A stretch of DNA of 31,699 nt from Cyanobacteria bacterium UBA6984 (GCA_002450015.1 DJYG01000036.1:1-31699), one strand, 5' to 3'; positions 13,515 through 23,291 are shown, numbered from the stretch's first letter. Notes: generated by a model from the sequence alone, not told the origin. Numbers and translations: made by a program.

Positions 13515-15836
13515 ATGATAAAAAACAGTGATAATATTGGAAATAAAGATAAATTGATAAATATTTTTATTGCAACTATTTTTGTCTTGGTTGTAGTTGG
13601 TGTATTTGCACTATTCCATCTAATGTCAAAGCAAATTAATTCTGCAGAAAAAATTGTCAGTGAAGTTTCACAACAGTTGTCTTTAAATGTATATAACCGT
13701 ATTGCAGGTGATTTACAAGTTCTTGAAATGATTTCAAGTTCAATTGGAGATAGCATTTCAAGCTTTAAACCTTCAGAATTAACGTCTTATTTGAAAGTTG
13801 GCGGAAGACAAGCAGCATTTAATTCGTTTTCTTTTATTACTTTAGATGGAACTTCATATAATGTAAGTCGTAATTCAGGACTTGATAAAAAGACTACAAA
13901 TGAATCAAAAACACCTTGTTTTGATGAAGCAAAATTGGGCAAAGCATGCTTTAACCGTGTCCAATTTGAAAATAAAAATGGCATGTCCGTATCAAGAAAT
14001 ATTTATGCTGTTCCGATAAAATCAAAGGGTAAAACAGTGGCAATATTTTCAGCAAAAGCAAGAGCAGATATTTTTAAAACAATTTTGGATGTAAATACAT
14101 TCAATGGTACTGCATTTAGCCATATTATCCGTAGCAACGGTGATTATGTTTTACGTTCTAATAATCCGGCAATAGATATTTTCCAGAATTTCTTTGACCA
14201 ACCGGAAGTGTTTCTTTCTACCAGAAAATCAAAACTTGTAAAAGATATTAGTAATGAAAATACAGGTGTCTTTTGGACATTTTTAGATAACCAATTATGG
14301 CTTGCGGCGTATTCACCTGTTATGTTTAATGATTGGTTAATTGTTTTATATGTTCCTGCAAAAGTGCTTGCACTTAGTGTAATCGAAGCAATTTTCTTTA
14401 CTGTTGGTATAATGTTAGCTATTAGTTGTTTGCTGTTCTTAATTCTTAAACGAATTGAATTTTTGCAAAAGCAAGCTTATGAAAAAATGATTCAAATAGC
14501 TTTTTATGATGATGTAACAGGTGGATATAACAAAGCTAAATTTATTATAGAAGCTCAAAATATTTTAAAAAATGTTTCATCTTCAGATAAGTATGCTCTT
14601 ATTTTGATGGATATAGCAAAATTTAAGGTTATTAATGAACTTTATGGCTTTGATATGGCAAATGTTATATTGAAAGATGTTTATAACATAATTAAACCAA
14701 ACTTGCCAAAAGGTTCATTGTTGGCACGCTCTTATGCTGCAACATATATATTTATAATAAAATACAAAAATGAAAACGATATAAATAGAACAGTTGATAA
14801 AATTCACCAAGAAATAGATAATTACAACAATGACAAAATGAACAGGCTAAAAGAAACACAGAATAAAGCTGTTGCAAAACTAGTACCTTTATTTGGTGTT
14901 TATTTAATAAACGATGTTACTGTTCCAATTTATACAATGTGTGACCGTGTTGGATTGGCAAAGCGTACTATTGCAGATGATGTTAATAAATATATTTCAT
15001 ACTATGATGATAATTTAAGAAAACAACTTTTAAGTGAAAAAAATATTGAAGATGAAATGCATACAGCATTAGCAAATGACCAGTTTGTTATGTATTTACA
15101 ACCTAAGTATAATATGAAAACACTTAAAGTTGCAGGTTCAGAAGCACTAGTAAGATGGATTCATCCGACAAAAGGTTTTATTCCGCCTGGGGATTTTATT
15201 CCTTTATTTGAAAAAAACGGATTTGTTCTAAATGTTGACAGATACATCTGGGAACAAGCCTGCAAAGCAATTAAAAGTTGGATTGACAGAGGTTATGAGC
15301 CTGTTCCTATTTCAGTGAATGTTTCAAGACTACATTTAAGTAACGAATTTTTTATAGATGATTTAAAAGATTTAATAAGTAAATATAAAATTCCTGCAAA
15401 ATTATTAGAACTTGAATTGACTGAATCTGCAAGCTTTGAGGATTTTGATAAGTTTATTGATACTGTAAATGAACTTAAAAAACAAGGTTTTAGTATTGCA
15501 ATGGATGATTTTGGCTCAGGATATTCATCTTTGAATATGTTAAGACAAATCCCTTGTGATATCTTAAAACTTGATAGAGGCTTTATTAATGATACGACAA
15601 CTGATGAACGCGGCAAAATAGTTGTTCAGCATGTTCTTTCTATGGCTAAGAATTTATCATTAAAAACTGTTTCAGAAGGTATTGAAACTGTTGAACAAGC
15701 TCAGTTTTTAACTGATTCAGGCTGTGATATTGCTCAAGGATTTTTATATGCAAAACCAATGCCTTTAGATGAATTTGAAAAAATTGCATTTACAAATAAC
15801 GAAAAATTAAATATTGAAGGTTTAAAAATAAATTAA
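13515..15836 (+). CDS. Membrane sensor with degenerate GGDEF and intact EAL (c-di-GMP phosphodiesterase)
   Basis: A 773-residue protein. A transmembrane helix (17-38) is followed by a periplasmic sensor of about 245 residues, probably Cache-like, and a second helix (288-311). A GGDEF-like domain spans 331-500 and an EAL domain 515-760. The GGDEF signature is replaced by RSYAATY (405-411), so cyclase activity is not expected. The EAL catalytic set is complete: SEAL (E543), NVS (N602), ELTES (E634, E637), DDFG (D664, D665), KLD (K685), SEGIE (E721) and QGF (Q741). It most likely degrades c-di-GMP in response to an outside signal and so favours motility over surface attachment. A TATAAT at 13481-13486 may be its promoter. 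The start uses AAAGG (13505-13509) before ATG. Confidence 0.92.
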   Translation: MIKNSDNIGNKDKLINIFIATIFVLVVVGVFALFHLMSKQINSAEKIVSEVSQQLSLNVYNRIAGDLQVLEMISSSIGDSISSFKPSELTSYLKVGGRQAAFNSFSFITLDGTSYNVSRNSGLDKKTTNESKTPCFDEAKLGKACFNRVQFENKNGMSVSRNIYAVPIKSKGKTVAIFSAKARADIFKTILDVNTFNGTAFSHIIRSNGDYVLRSNNPAIDIFQNFFDQPEVFLSTRKSKLVKDISNENTGVFWTFLDNQLWLAAYSPVMFNDWLIVLYVPAKVLALSVIEAIFFTVGIMLAISCLLFLILKRIEFLQKQAYEKMIQIAFYDDVTGGYNKAKFIIEAQNILKNVSSSDKYALILMDIAKFKVINELYGFDMANVILKDVYNIIKPNLPKGSLLARSYAATYIFIIKYKNENDINRTVDKIHQEIDNYNNDKMNRLKETQNKAVAKLVPLFGVYLINDVTVPIYTMCDRVGLAKRTIADDVNKYISYYDDNLRKQLLSEKNIEDEMHTALANDQFVMYLQPKYNMKTLKVAGSEALVRWIHPTKGFIPPGDFIPLFEKNGFVLNVDRYIWEQACKAIKSWIDRGYEPVPISVNVSRLHLSNEFFIDDLKDLISKYKIPAKLLELELTESASFEDFDKFIDTVNELKKQGFSIAMDDFGSGYSSLNMLRQIPCDILKLDRGFINDTTTDERGKIVVQHVLSMAKNLSLKTVSEGIETVEQAQFLTDSGCDIAQGFLYAKPMPLDEFEKIAFTNNEKLNIEGLKIN

Positions 15837-15845
15837 TAAATTTAA

Positions 15846-15890
15846 AAAAAATAGTCCCTTTATATTTATTCAAGGGACTATTTTTTAAAT
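15846..15890. terminator. Bidirectional hairpin terminator between converging genes
   Basis: AAAAAATAGTCCCTT (15846-15860) and its exact complement (15872-15886) form a 15-bp stem with an 11-base loop. T-runs lie on both strands, serving the phosphodiesterase gene from the left and the rubrerythrin gene from the right. Confidence 0.88.
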
Positions 15891-15914
15891 TTTTATTTTT
15901 TTAATTAAATTAAA

Positions 15915-16457
15915 TTAAGAGAAGAATCTTTTTAAAATACCGTCAAAACCTTTGCCATGACGAGCTTCATCTTTTGCCATTTCGTGAACTGTATCGTGAA
16001 TAGCATCTAAACCTAGTTCTTTAGCTTTTTTAGCCAAAGCCATTTTACCGTCACATGCTCCGAATTCAGCTTCAGCTCTCATTTCAACATTTTTCTTTGT
16101 AGAATCTGTCAAAACTTCACCTAACAATTCAGCGAATTTAGCAGCGTGTTCAGCTTCTTCGAATGCATATCTTCTGTATGCATCAGCAATTTCAGGATAA
16201 CCTTCTCTTTCAGCTTGTCTTGACATTGCAAGGTACATACCAACTTCGCAACATTCACCTGTGAAGTTATCTCTCAAACCTTTTAAAATTTCTTCGTCAA
16301 CACCTTTTGCAATTCCAACAACGTGTTCTGTTGCATAAGTTTTGTTGTTTTCATCAACTTGTTTAAATTTGTCACTTGCTGCATTACAAACTGGACATTT
16401 TTCAGGAGCGTGATCACCTTCTTGTGTGTATCCGCAAACTGTACATACGAATTTCAT
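15915..16457 (-). CDS. Reverse rubrerythrin (N-terminal rubredoxin, C-terminal di-iron domain)
   Basis: A 180-residue non-haem iron protein that reduces hydrogen peroxide in anaerobes. The rubredoxin domain comes first, with CTVC (5-8) and CPVC (21-24). The four-helix ferritin-like domain follows, with ligand motifs GECCEVGMYL, EEAEH and DEARHGKGF. Classical rubrerythrins have the opposite order, so this is the reverse type described from clostridia. It has its own promoter and a GAAAGGAAA ribosome binding site, and a clean terminator. It points to an anaerobic lifestyle with occasional oxidative stress. The electron donor is not evident here. Confidence 0.94.
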   Translation of the reverse strand: MKFVCTVCGYTQEGDHAPEKCPVCNAASDKFKQVDENNKTYATEHVVGIAKGVDEEILKGLRDNFTGECCEVGMYLAMSRQAEREGYPEIADAYRRYAFEEAEHAAKFAELLGEVLTDSTKKNVEMRAEAEFGACDGKMALAKKAKELGLDAIHDTVHEMAKDEARHGKGFDGILKRFFS

Positions 16458-16490
16458 TATAATTTCCTTTCTTTTTTATGATACATTCCT

Positions 16491-16518
16491 ATTTTAGCAT
16501 ATCAAACCAGTATGTAAA
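16491..16518 (-). promoter_or_regulatory. Extended -10 promoter for the rubrerythrin gene
   Basis: On the minus strand TTTACA (16518-16513) and TAAAAT (16496-16491) are separated by 16 bases, with a TG one base before the -10 box (TGCTAAAAT). It lies about 34 bases before the ATG. Confidence 0.6.
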
Positions 16519-16548
16519 TATATTAAAAATAAAATTTATAAACATAGT

Positions 16549-18021
16549 TTATTGAGGTTTAACTATGTAGTAATATATTGTATATTTTCTAGGCATGCCA
16601 AGAGCATTATGAACAAAAAATTCATATTGTACAGGTTCAATTTTGTAATTTTCATCTAAGTACGGACAAGATTTTTTTGTATAGCTGATGACGCCACCTT
16701 TAGTTCTATCAACAATTAACACCCCGTATTTTTTCAAATCTTCTTCATTAATCCAAGGATTTTTATATCCGTGAGTATCTAAAATAGTTGCAGGATGTGT
16801 ATCACCGTATATAGTTAATGGTATTGTCCATTCCAAATATCCCCCAACATATTTTACCGGTGTTTTTATTTCTTTAGCCCAAGCAGATTTTAAATCTCCA
16901 AAGACTGTTGCAACAGGATAACGACTTCTGTAATTTTTTTCAACAGTAAGCAAAGTTCCCAGTGAAAGTGCAACAATTATCATTACTAAATAAGCTGATT
17001 TAAGTACAAATTTAAATTCTTTTTCTTGAATTTTTGTCGGAATAAAGTAAAATAATGTAATTCCAAGCATAAACCAAAATTCGTATCCCCAGCGAGGACG
17101 CATTGTTCCGCCTTCGAACAAACCCATTAAAAGATGAATTATCAATGGTGCAAATCCAAGTAACAATATAAAATATGCATCTGGTTTATTAAAATTGTTT
17201 GTAAATTCAAATTTTGATTTATATTTTATTTTTAAAGCTATAAATATTAACAAAGAACCTATTATCACTGCCAATTGCATTAATAAAAACATAAGCGGTG
17301 CGGTTATATGATTTAGCCAGCTTGTTGCAGTTAATTCACCTTCAAAATACATAAAAGGGAAAAAATCATATTTTATTAGCCATAATAAATGAGGTAAGAA
17401 AATAATAAAAGCTATTATTACAGAAAAATAGAAGAATTTATTTTTAAAAATATCCCTTTTAAATATTAATGCCCAAATAGCCATTGGTATTATTAATAAA
17501 GCTGTCTGATATTTATTTAGAAAGCTAATTCCGACAATCAATCCGAGTTTTATCCAATCCGCAGGATTTTCTTTAGTAATACAATTATAAAAATAATATG
17601 AAATTGCCGGCAAAGTAAATAAAAGTATTACATCAGGATTAAACCCGTAATATCCGGTTACGTAACTATAAGCCCAACATCCTTCTAAAATTATAACGGA
17701 AAGCATTGCCTTGTTATCATCTAAAAAATACTTAGCCAATCTGTATATATAAATAAATCCAAGCAGTATAAATAGCTGACTTATAAAATAAATGCAAAAA
17801 TCAAGCTTAAATGGCATATAAGCGGCATAAGACAACCAAGCTGCAAGAGGTGGATGTTTTGGTGTGCCGAAGTCGTGCAGCATACCCCAATAAATACCTT
17901 CAAGTGCATCTGTCGGCATAACAGTTCTAATTAAAGAAACTGATGTCCATACAATTAAGTGAATTGCCAAAAAGATATAAAATAATCTTTTTTCCGTTTT
18001 ATTTATTACTTTTTCTTTCAT
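16549..18021 (-). CDS. GT39-type (ArnT/PMT-like) membrane glycosyltransferase
   Basis: A 490-residue protein with about ten or more transmembrane helices. The first periplasmic loop carries YWGMLHDFGTPKHPPLAAWL (44-63), including the HPPL motif typical of PMT_2/ArnT transferases that use polyprenyl-phosphate sugars. The C-terminal 130 residues are a soluble domain. The likely role is transferring a sugar to lipid A, another glycan or a protein outside the inner membrane. The donor lipid could be made by a DPM1-like enzyme such as the one at 104-892, though that link is speculative. It is divergent from the 18170 gene. The ATG has no clear ribosome binding site; a TATAAT lies only about 14 bases before it. 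Confidence 0.85.
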   Translation of the reverse strand: MKEKVINKTEKRLFYIFLAIHLIVWTSVSLIRTVMPTDALEGIYWGMLHDFGTPKHPPLAAWLSYAAYMPFKLDFCIYFISQLFILLGFIYIYRLAKYFLDDNKAMLSVIILEGCWAYSYVTGYYGFNPDVILLFTLPAISYYFYNCITKENPADWIKLGLIVGISFLNKYQTALLIIPMAIWALIFKRDIFKNKFFYFSVIIAFIIFLPHLLWLIKYDFFPFMYFEGELTATSWLNHITAPLMFLLMQLAVIIGSLLIFIALKIKYKSKFEFTNNFNKPDAYFILLLGFAPLIIHLLMGLFEGGTMRPRWGYEFWFMLGITLFYFIPTKIQEKEFKFVLKSAYLVMIIVALSLGTLLTVEKNYRSRYPVATVFGDLKSAWAKEIKTPVKYVGGYLEWTIPLTIYGDTHPATILDTHGYKNPWINEEDLKKYGVLIVDRTKGGVISYTKKSCPYLDENYKIEPVQYEFFVHNALGMPRKYTIYYYIVKPQ

Positions 18022-18118
18022 ACATTCAAATTATACATCGAATATAGAATTTATAATTATATTAATTTTGCTGTCTTAAAAGTTGTGATAAATTTAAATA
18101 AGGTAAATAGAATAAAAC

Positions 18119-18147
18119 TTTACATGTCTGCATATTTTTTGTACTAT
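18119..18147 (+). promoter_or_regulatory. Likely promoter for the 18170 gene group
   Basis: TTTACA (18119-18124) and TACTAT (18142-18147) are separated by 17 bases, about 22 bases before the ATG and just before the AAAAAGGGGAAG ribosome binding site. It would drive the unknown 113-aa gene, the radical SAM gene and probably the genes after it. Confidence 0.5.
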
Positions 18148-18169
18148 CTTATTAGAAAAAGGGGAAGTT

Positions 18170-18511
18170 ATGACAGATAAAAACGATAAAGTTATAGACT
18201 TGTTTTCTAAAGTAAACAAAAATTTTACTCACGAAGAACTTGAACAAATAAGGTTTTTTGAAGGATTTCATTACGTAAAAATAAACAAAGATAAAAATAA
18301 CAAAAAATTTAATGCATCATTACTAAAAAAATATGCAGAAAGCTGCCACTATATTGTTCGTGTAATGAGAGATGTTGATGGTGAAGTTTGGGTGTATAAC
18401 TATGATGTTCGCAATGACGAATTATTCAAATTTATGGAAAAGTTTAATGAAAATAAATTAAACGGAACTATTATTGAAATTGATAAATATTTTCCTGAAG
18501 GGTTAGCATAA
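18170..18511 (+). CDS. Small protein of unknown function upstream of the radical SAM gene
   Basis: A 113-residue, charged, probably cytoplasmic protein with no signal peptide or membrane helix. I recognise no domain. It begins with a helical Lys/Asp-rich segment and contains HYIVRVMRDVDGEVWVYNY, which looks like a short beta sheet. The ribosome binding site (AAGGGGAAG) is strong. The radical SAM gene starts one base after its stop, so the two are coupled, and this may be an accessory protein to that enzyme. That is inference from position only. Confidence 0.7.
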   Translation: MTDKNDKVIDLFSKVNKNFTHEELEQIRFFEGFHYVKINKDKNNKKFNASLLKKYAESCHYIVRVMRDVDGEVWVYNYDVRNDELFKFMEKFNENKLNGTIIEIDKYFPEGLA

Positions 18512-18512
18512 A

Positions 18513-21017
18513 TTGAAATTTTTTGAACAATATCACGAAAGATTATACAAATGTTCAAAACCATATCAATACGTTGGCGGAGAAGTTTATTCCGCTAATA
18601 AAGATTTTGATAAGGCTTCTGTTCGTTTTGCAATGTGCTTTCCTGATAAATACGAAATAGGAATTAGTAATTTAGGTGCAAGAATTTTATATAATCAAGT
18701 CAACAAGCAAGATAGGTTTATGGCTGATAGAGCTTATGCCCCAGAACCTGATTTTAAACCTGATGTTTTATATGGGGTTGAATCAAAAAGACCGATTAAT
18801 CAATTTGATATTGTTGGTTTTTCGCTGCAATATGAATTATCTTATCCGACAATTTTAAAAATGTTGGAAATGTCAAAAATTTCAATAAGAAATAAAGACC
18901 GAAAAGAAGATGAGCCAATTATAATTGCGGGTGGTCCTTGCTGTTTTAATCCCTTGCCAATGTCTGAATTCATAGATATTTTTGTAATCGGTGACGGAGA
19001 ACAAGCTATAATTGAATTGTGCGAAGTTGTTGAAAAAAACAAAGATTTGCCAAGACAAGAACGAATAAAAAAAATATGCGAAATAAAAGGATTTTGGTCT
19101 GCAAGTGTTGGAGGTAAAGTTCAAAAAAGAATTGAACCATTAACTTACGAAACAGCATTAACAAAACATCCGATTGCTTTTTCATCATCAATTCACGATA
19201 GAGCTATTGTTGAAATTCGTAGAGGTTGTGGCAGAATGTGCCGTTTTTGTCAACCGGGACATGTTACATTGCCAGTTAGAGAGCGAAATGCAGAAGATAT
19301 TATAAAAATTACGAAAGAACTTGTAAACAATACCGGATATGATGAATATTCTTTATTATCGCTATCTTCAAACGATTATTCAAATATAAAGGAAGTTATA
19401 AAAGAACTAAGTTGTGATTTTGACAAAAAGAAAGTTGGTGTATCACTTCCAAGTCAACGTATTGACGGATTTAATCTTGAACTGGCTGAACTTACTCAGT
19501 CTGTAAGAAAATCAACAATGACACTTGCTCCGGAAGCGGGCAGTCAAAGACTTAGAAACGTTATAAAAAAGAATATTTCAGAAGAACAAATTTTAAGTGC
19601 AGTTTTGCAACTTTATGAAAACGGCTGGAGCAGAATAAAATTTTATTTTATAGTAGGACTTCCAACTGAAACAATTGAAGATATGGATGAAATGGCAGCG
19701 TTGATGGAAAAAATTCGATATTGCTGCCGAGGCTTAAAACAAAAAAAAGGACTAAAACACGGACTTGATATTACTTGTACTCTTTCAATTTTTGTGCCTA
19801 AACCTTTTACTCCATTTCAATTTTGTCCACAAATGGATTTGGATGAAGTAATGCATCATATCAACTATTTGAAAGAAAAAACAAAAAATATAAAAGGTTT
19901 AAAATTAAATTATCACGAACGTTTTGTATCTCAAATAGAGGCAGTTTTAACTCGTGGTAACAGTAGTTTGTGCGATTATATTGAAAGTTTATATAAAAAA
20001 GGCTGCTATCTTGATGCTTGGGGTGAATATTTTGACAAAAATGTTTGGTCACAGACTGCAGAAGAATGTGGAATTGATATAAAATCACTTGCAATGAAGA
20101 CCTTTTCAACAAAAGAAGAATTGCCTTGGAATTTTATTGATGTAGGAATCGATAAACAGTGGCTAATTGATGAATACAATAAAGCTTTTGAGCAAAAATC
20201 AGAATATAACTTACAGCCTACATGTGAACATAAATGTGTAAATTGCGGTGTTTGTAAGACACTGAAAGTTCATAAAATTCTGGATAAACCTTATTTTGCA
20301 AAAGACTATAAAAAGACCGAACACATACATATAAATCCAAGAACTGCTCCACATATAGAAACTTTTAAATACAGATTAAAGGTAACAAAATTAGGTATTT
20401 TAAGATATTTTTCTCATTTAGATTGGCAAAATACATTTTTAAAAGCTATTTTACGTTCAGACTTGAATGTTGCGTTTACGCAAGGTTTTAATCCGACTCC
20501 TAAAGTTTCTATGGGTATAGCTTTACCTTTGTTTGTTGAGAGTGATGGTGAACTTGTAGATGTAGAGCTTTTGAATGAAATATCAACAGAAATATTTGAA
20601 AAAATGCTGACTCCATTTTTACCGGAAGGTTGCAAAATTATTTCTATAAATAAAATAGAAAAAATATCACCTGCTATTGACCATACGGCACAATGGGCAG
20701 AATACAAAGTATCACTTATAAAAAAAGATGATTGTATTTTAAAATCTTTTATGTATAATTGTGATATGGTTTTATCTCGTGAAGAAATTTTGCTCACGAA
20801 GAAAAACAAAAAAGGTTTACTAAAAACTTCAAATATAAAATCGTCAATAAAGTCTTATGCATTCAAAGACGATAATCTCTATTTGGTACTCAAAACAGGT
20901 CAGGGTAGTGAAATACCTGCAGTTAGGGCTGATGATATTATGAAGCTTATATCAAATGATACTGTTTTTGATATAAAGCGTATTAGATTTTTTGATGAAA
21001 ATGGTTTGGAGTTGTAA
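18513..21017 (+). CDS. B12-binding-type radical SAM protein fused to DUF2344
   Basis: An 834-residue fusion that matches, from memory, the uncharacterised TIGR03960 (radical SAM) and TIGR03936 (DUF2344) families. Residues about 1-200 resemble a B12-binding-like domain. The SAM cluster cysteines are C239, C243 and C246 in RRGCGRMCRFC, and the core runs to about 480. A second cysteine group, C571, C575, C578 and C581 (CEHKCVNCGVC), could hold another metal site. DUF2344 begins near residue 618 (KYRLKVTKLGILRYFSHLDW). The start is TTG at 18513, one base after the previous stop, with GAAGGG upstream and the family N-terminus (QYVGGE) intact. It is followed by RNase G/E, a common pairing, which suggests a link to RNA or translation. 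Confidence 0.88.
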   Translation: MKFFEQYHERLYKCSKPYQYVGGEVYSANKDFDKASVRFAMCFPDKYEIGISNLGARILYNQVNKQDRFMADRAYAPEPDFKPDVLYGVESKRPINQFDIVGFSLQYELSYPTILKMLEMSKISIRNKDRKEDEPIIIAGGPCCFNPLPMSEFIDIFVIGDGEQAIIELCEVVEKNKDLPRQERIKKICEIKGFWSASVGGKVQKRIEPLTYETALTKHPIAFSSSIHDRAIVEIRRGCGRMCRFCQPGHVTLPVRERNAEDIIKITKELVNNTGYDEYSLLSLSSNDYSNIKEVIKELSCDFDKKKVGVSLPSQRIDGFNLELAELTQSVRKSTMTLAPEAGSQRLRNVIKKNISEEQILSAVLQLYENGWSRIKFYFIVGLPTETIEDMDEMAALMEKIRYCCRGLKQKKGLKHGLDITCTLSIFVPKPFTPFQFCPQMDLDEVMHHINYLKEKTKNIKGLKLNYHERFVSQIEAVLTRGNSSLCDYIESLYKKGCYLDAWGEYFDKNVWSQTAEECGIDIKSLAMKTFSTKEELPWNFIDVGIDKQWLIDEYNKAFEQKSEYNLQPTCEHKCVNCGVCKTLKVHKILDKPYFAKDYKKTEHIHINPRTAPHIETFKYRLKVTKLGILRYFSHLDWQNTFLKAILRSDLNVAFTQGFNPTPKVSMGIALPLFVESDGELVDVELLNEISTEIFEKMLTPFLPEGCKIISINKIEKISPAIDHTAQWAEYKVSLIKKDDCILKSFMYNCDMVLSREEILLTKKNKKGLLKTSNIKSSIKSYAFKDDNLYLVLKTGQGSEIPAVRADDIMKLISNDTVFDIKRIRFFDENGLEL

Positions 21018-21034
21018 AAGAAAAGGAATTTTAA

Positions 21035-22765
21035 ATGAAAGACAGAAAAAACTATGGTTCTAAAGAGCAACCAACATCAAAAAAAATTGTAATTGCTGAA
21101 CGTGACAATATTGGCGCTTTGATGGATGGTGATAAAGTTTTAGACCTTTACATTAATCGTGGTGAAGTTTTATTAGGTGATGTATATTTAGCAACAGTAC
21201 AAAATGTTTTGCCTAGTATTGATGCAGCGTTTGTCGATGTTGGCGTTGATAAAATGGGATTTTTACATGCACAAGACGTTATGGGTAAAGGTGCATTAAA
21301 AGATAAGTTATCACCAAATCAAAAACTTGTTGTTCAGGTTGTAAAAGAACCGACAGGACATAAAGGTCCGAGAGTTACGACAGAAATAAGTCTTCCGGGC
21401 AGATTTTTAGTTCTTATGCCAAGTGAACCGGGAATTAATGTAAGTCGTAAAATAGAATCTTCAAAAGAACGTGCAAGACTTAAATCAATAGTAAGTTTAT
21501 TAAAACCTGTTGGTGTAGGAGTAATTATCAGAACAGAAGCTGAAAATCAATCAGAAGCTGATATACAAGAAGATTTAGAAATTCTTTTAGAAAAATGGAA
21601 TAACATTGTAACTGCAGCCGAATCTTTGACACCACCAAATCTGTTATATCGTGACCAAGATTTATTATACAGGGTTATAAGAGAAGCTTGTTCAGAAGAT
21701 GTTACGGAAATTATTGTAGATACTGCATTTGCACTAAACAGAGTTCAATCTTTGCTGCAAAACTGGCACATGAATAAAAATATTCAAGTGACATTATATA
21801 AAGGCAATGAGCCTCTATTAATTGCAACAAATGTTCATAAAGAAATTCGTGCTGCATTAAATATGAAAGTAAATATGCCGTCAGGCGGTTATTTGTTTAT
21901 TCAGCAGACAGAAGCGCTTACAGTTATTGACGTAAACTCAGGTAAGTTTGTAAGCTCTGCAACTCAAGATGAAACAATCTTAAAAACCAATATAGAAGCT
22001 GTTCATGAAATTGCCCGCCAGCTGCGTTTGCGTAATATTGGCGGTATGATTATTATAGACTTTATTGATATGACTTCTCGTGTTGACAAATTAGCAATTA
22101 TGGAAGAACTTGAACTTGCAATTGAAGATGACAAAGCAAAACCACAAGTCGGTCAATTATCGGATTTAGGACTTGTTGAAATGACTCGTCACAGACAAGG
22201 TCAAGCTATTTCGGAAGTTTTTGCAAAAAAATGTCCGCACTGTCATGGTGAAGGTATTCTTGTTGAAGATTTCAAATTTGCATCACCAACTGCTGAGGGT
22301 GAATACAGGGCAAAAGCAGCAAAAATGAAACTACCAATCAGTGGTTTTAAGAAAAATAATAATAACAAAAAACAAAACAATAATAACAACCAGCAAACAC
22401 CGCAACAAGAGGTAATGGAGCAATCTCAACCAATTGAAATGACTTCAGAGCAACCGTCAGTTGCAGCTCAAGAAGAAACACAAAAAAGAACAGAAAATAA
22501 AAAAGGCAGAAAAACAGGAAAAAGAGAAATCAATAAAAAACAGCTAAATGAAGATTCAAATATTAAAATCGCTGAAACAATGATAACTAAAGAAGATGAA
22601 ATTCAACCGGTGATTCTTGAGCAATCAGCAGATTTAAATATAGAACAAGAAACGCAAACAGAAGAAGCACCTAAAAAAACAAGAAGACCAAACAGAGGCG
22701 GAAATACAAAAACAAAACGTCAACCAAGAAAGAAAAAAACAAGTGAAGAAAATCCTGAATCTTAA
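21035..22765 (+). CDS. rng: Ribonuclease G/E family endoribonuclease
   Basis: A 576-residue endonuclease that cuts single-stranded AU-rich RNA for rRNA maturation and mRNA decay. An S1-type RNA-binding domain covers about 38-125, with GDVYLATVQNVLPSIDAAFVD as its core. The DNase I-like catalytic region has D299 (VIDVNSGKF) and D342 (IIDFIDM). The zinc-link is CPHC (400-403). After about residue 430 comes a low-complexity tail rich in Asn, Gln, Lys and Glu, ending in a basic KRQPRKKK block, that probably binds RNA or partners. The catalytic part alone resembles RNase G or the cyanobacterial RNase E. The GTG of the next gene lies inside its last codons. Confidence 0.93.
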   Translation: MKDRKNYGSKEQPTSKKIVIAERDNIGALMDGDKVLDLYINRGEVLLGDVYLATVQNVLPSIDAAFVDVGVDKMGFLHAQDVMGKGALKDKLSPNQKLVVQVVKEPTGHKGPRVTTEISLPGRFLVLMPSEPGINVSRKIESSKERARLKSIVSLLKPVGVGVIIRTEAENQSEADIQEDLEILLEKWNNIVTAAESLTPPNLLYRDQDLLYRVIREACSEDVTEIIVDTAFALNRVQSLLQNWHMNKNIQVTLYKGNEPLLIATNVHKEIRAALNMKVNMPSGGYLFIQQTEALTVIDVNSGKFVSSATQDETILKTNIEAVHEIARQLRLRNIGGMIIIDFIDMTSRVDKLAIMEELELAIEDDKAKPQVGQLSDLGLVEMTRHRQGQAISEVFAKKCPHCHGEGILVEDFKFASPTAEGEYRAKAAKMKLPISGFKKNNNNKKQNNNNNQQTPQQEVMEQSQPIEMTSEQPSVAAQEETQKRTENKKGRKTGKREINKKQLNEDSNIKIAETMITKEDEIQPVILEQSADLNIEQETQTEEAPKKTRRPNRGGNTKTKRQPRKKKTSEENPES

Positions 22766-23291
22766 TTTTTTTAAAATATTTATAATTATATCAGCCTTTA
22801 TTTTTATAAAGGCTGATGTTTACGCAGTTGGAGAGAATCAGGTTTCGGTATCAACATCATATTCTGATGCTATAAACTCAATACAAAACACGCAAAATTT
22901 AGGGCAACAAAGAATACAAACAACTGCGCAAACGGAAGATAAAACAAAAACACTTGCACACGAAGCCGTAAACGGGACTATTGAAAAAGCAACTCAAGAT
23001 GAACTGAATAATACAGTTAATCCTGAAGCAAATTTAATAAAAAAAGAAATTCAAAAACAAACAAAACCTAAAAAAAGTTTTGTAAACATTTTCTTTAAAT
23101 TTATTCTTGCAATCGTTTGGGTTTGTATATCATCAATAATAATATTTATAATATTACTTTCATATAAAAAGTTAATATTAAAGGGAAAACCTGCAACTCC
23201 AACTTACGAGAGTACAGAACAATCTCTTGATACTCCCAAAAATTTCAAAGAAGCAATAAAGTTATTTTTAGATAAAACAAAATGGAATTAA
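22743..23291 (+). CDS. Secreted/membrane-anchored protein of unknown function
   Basis: A 182-residue protein starting on GTG inside the end of rng. Residues 1-27 are a signal peptide or anchor (KKILNLNFFKIFIIISAFIF, then a likely cleavage after VYA). A polar Gln/Asn/Thr-rich stretch follows (about 28-110), then a transmembrane helix (about 115-145) and a short charged tail. It is therefore probably in the inner membrane with a periplasmic N-terminal part. The start lacks a good ribosome binding site and is chosen for the signal peptide and the tight overlap. No known family is visible. It overlaps the next membrane gene by about 10 bases. Confidence 0.65.
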   Translation: MKKILNLNFFKIFIIISAFIFIKADVYAVGENQVSVSTSYSDAINSIQNTQNLGQQRIQTTAQTEDKTKTLAHEAVNGTIEKATQDELNNTVNPEANLIKKEIQKQTKPKKSFVNIFFKFILAIVWVCISSIIIFIILLSYKKLILKGKPATPTYESTEQSLDTPKNFKEAIKLFLDKTKWN

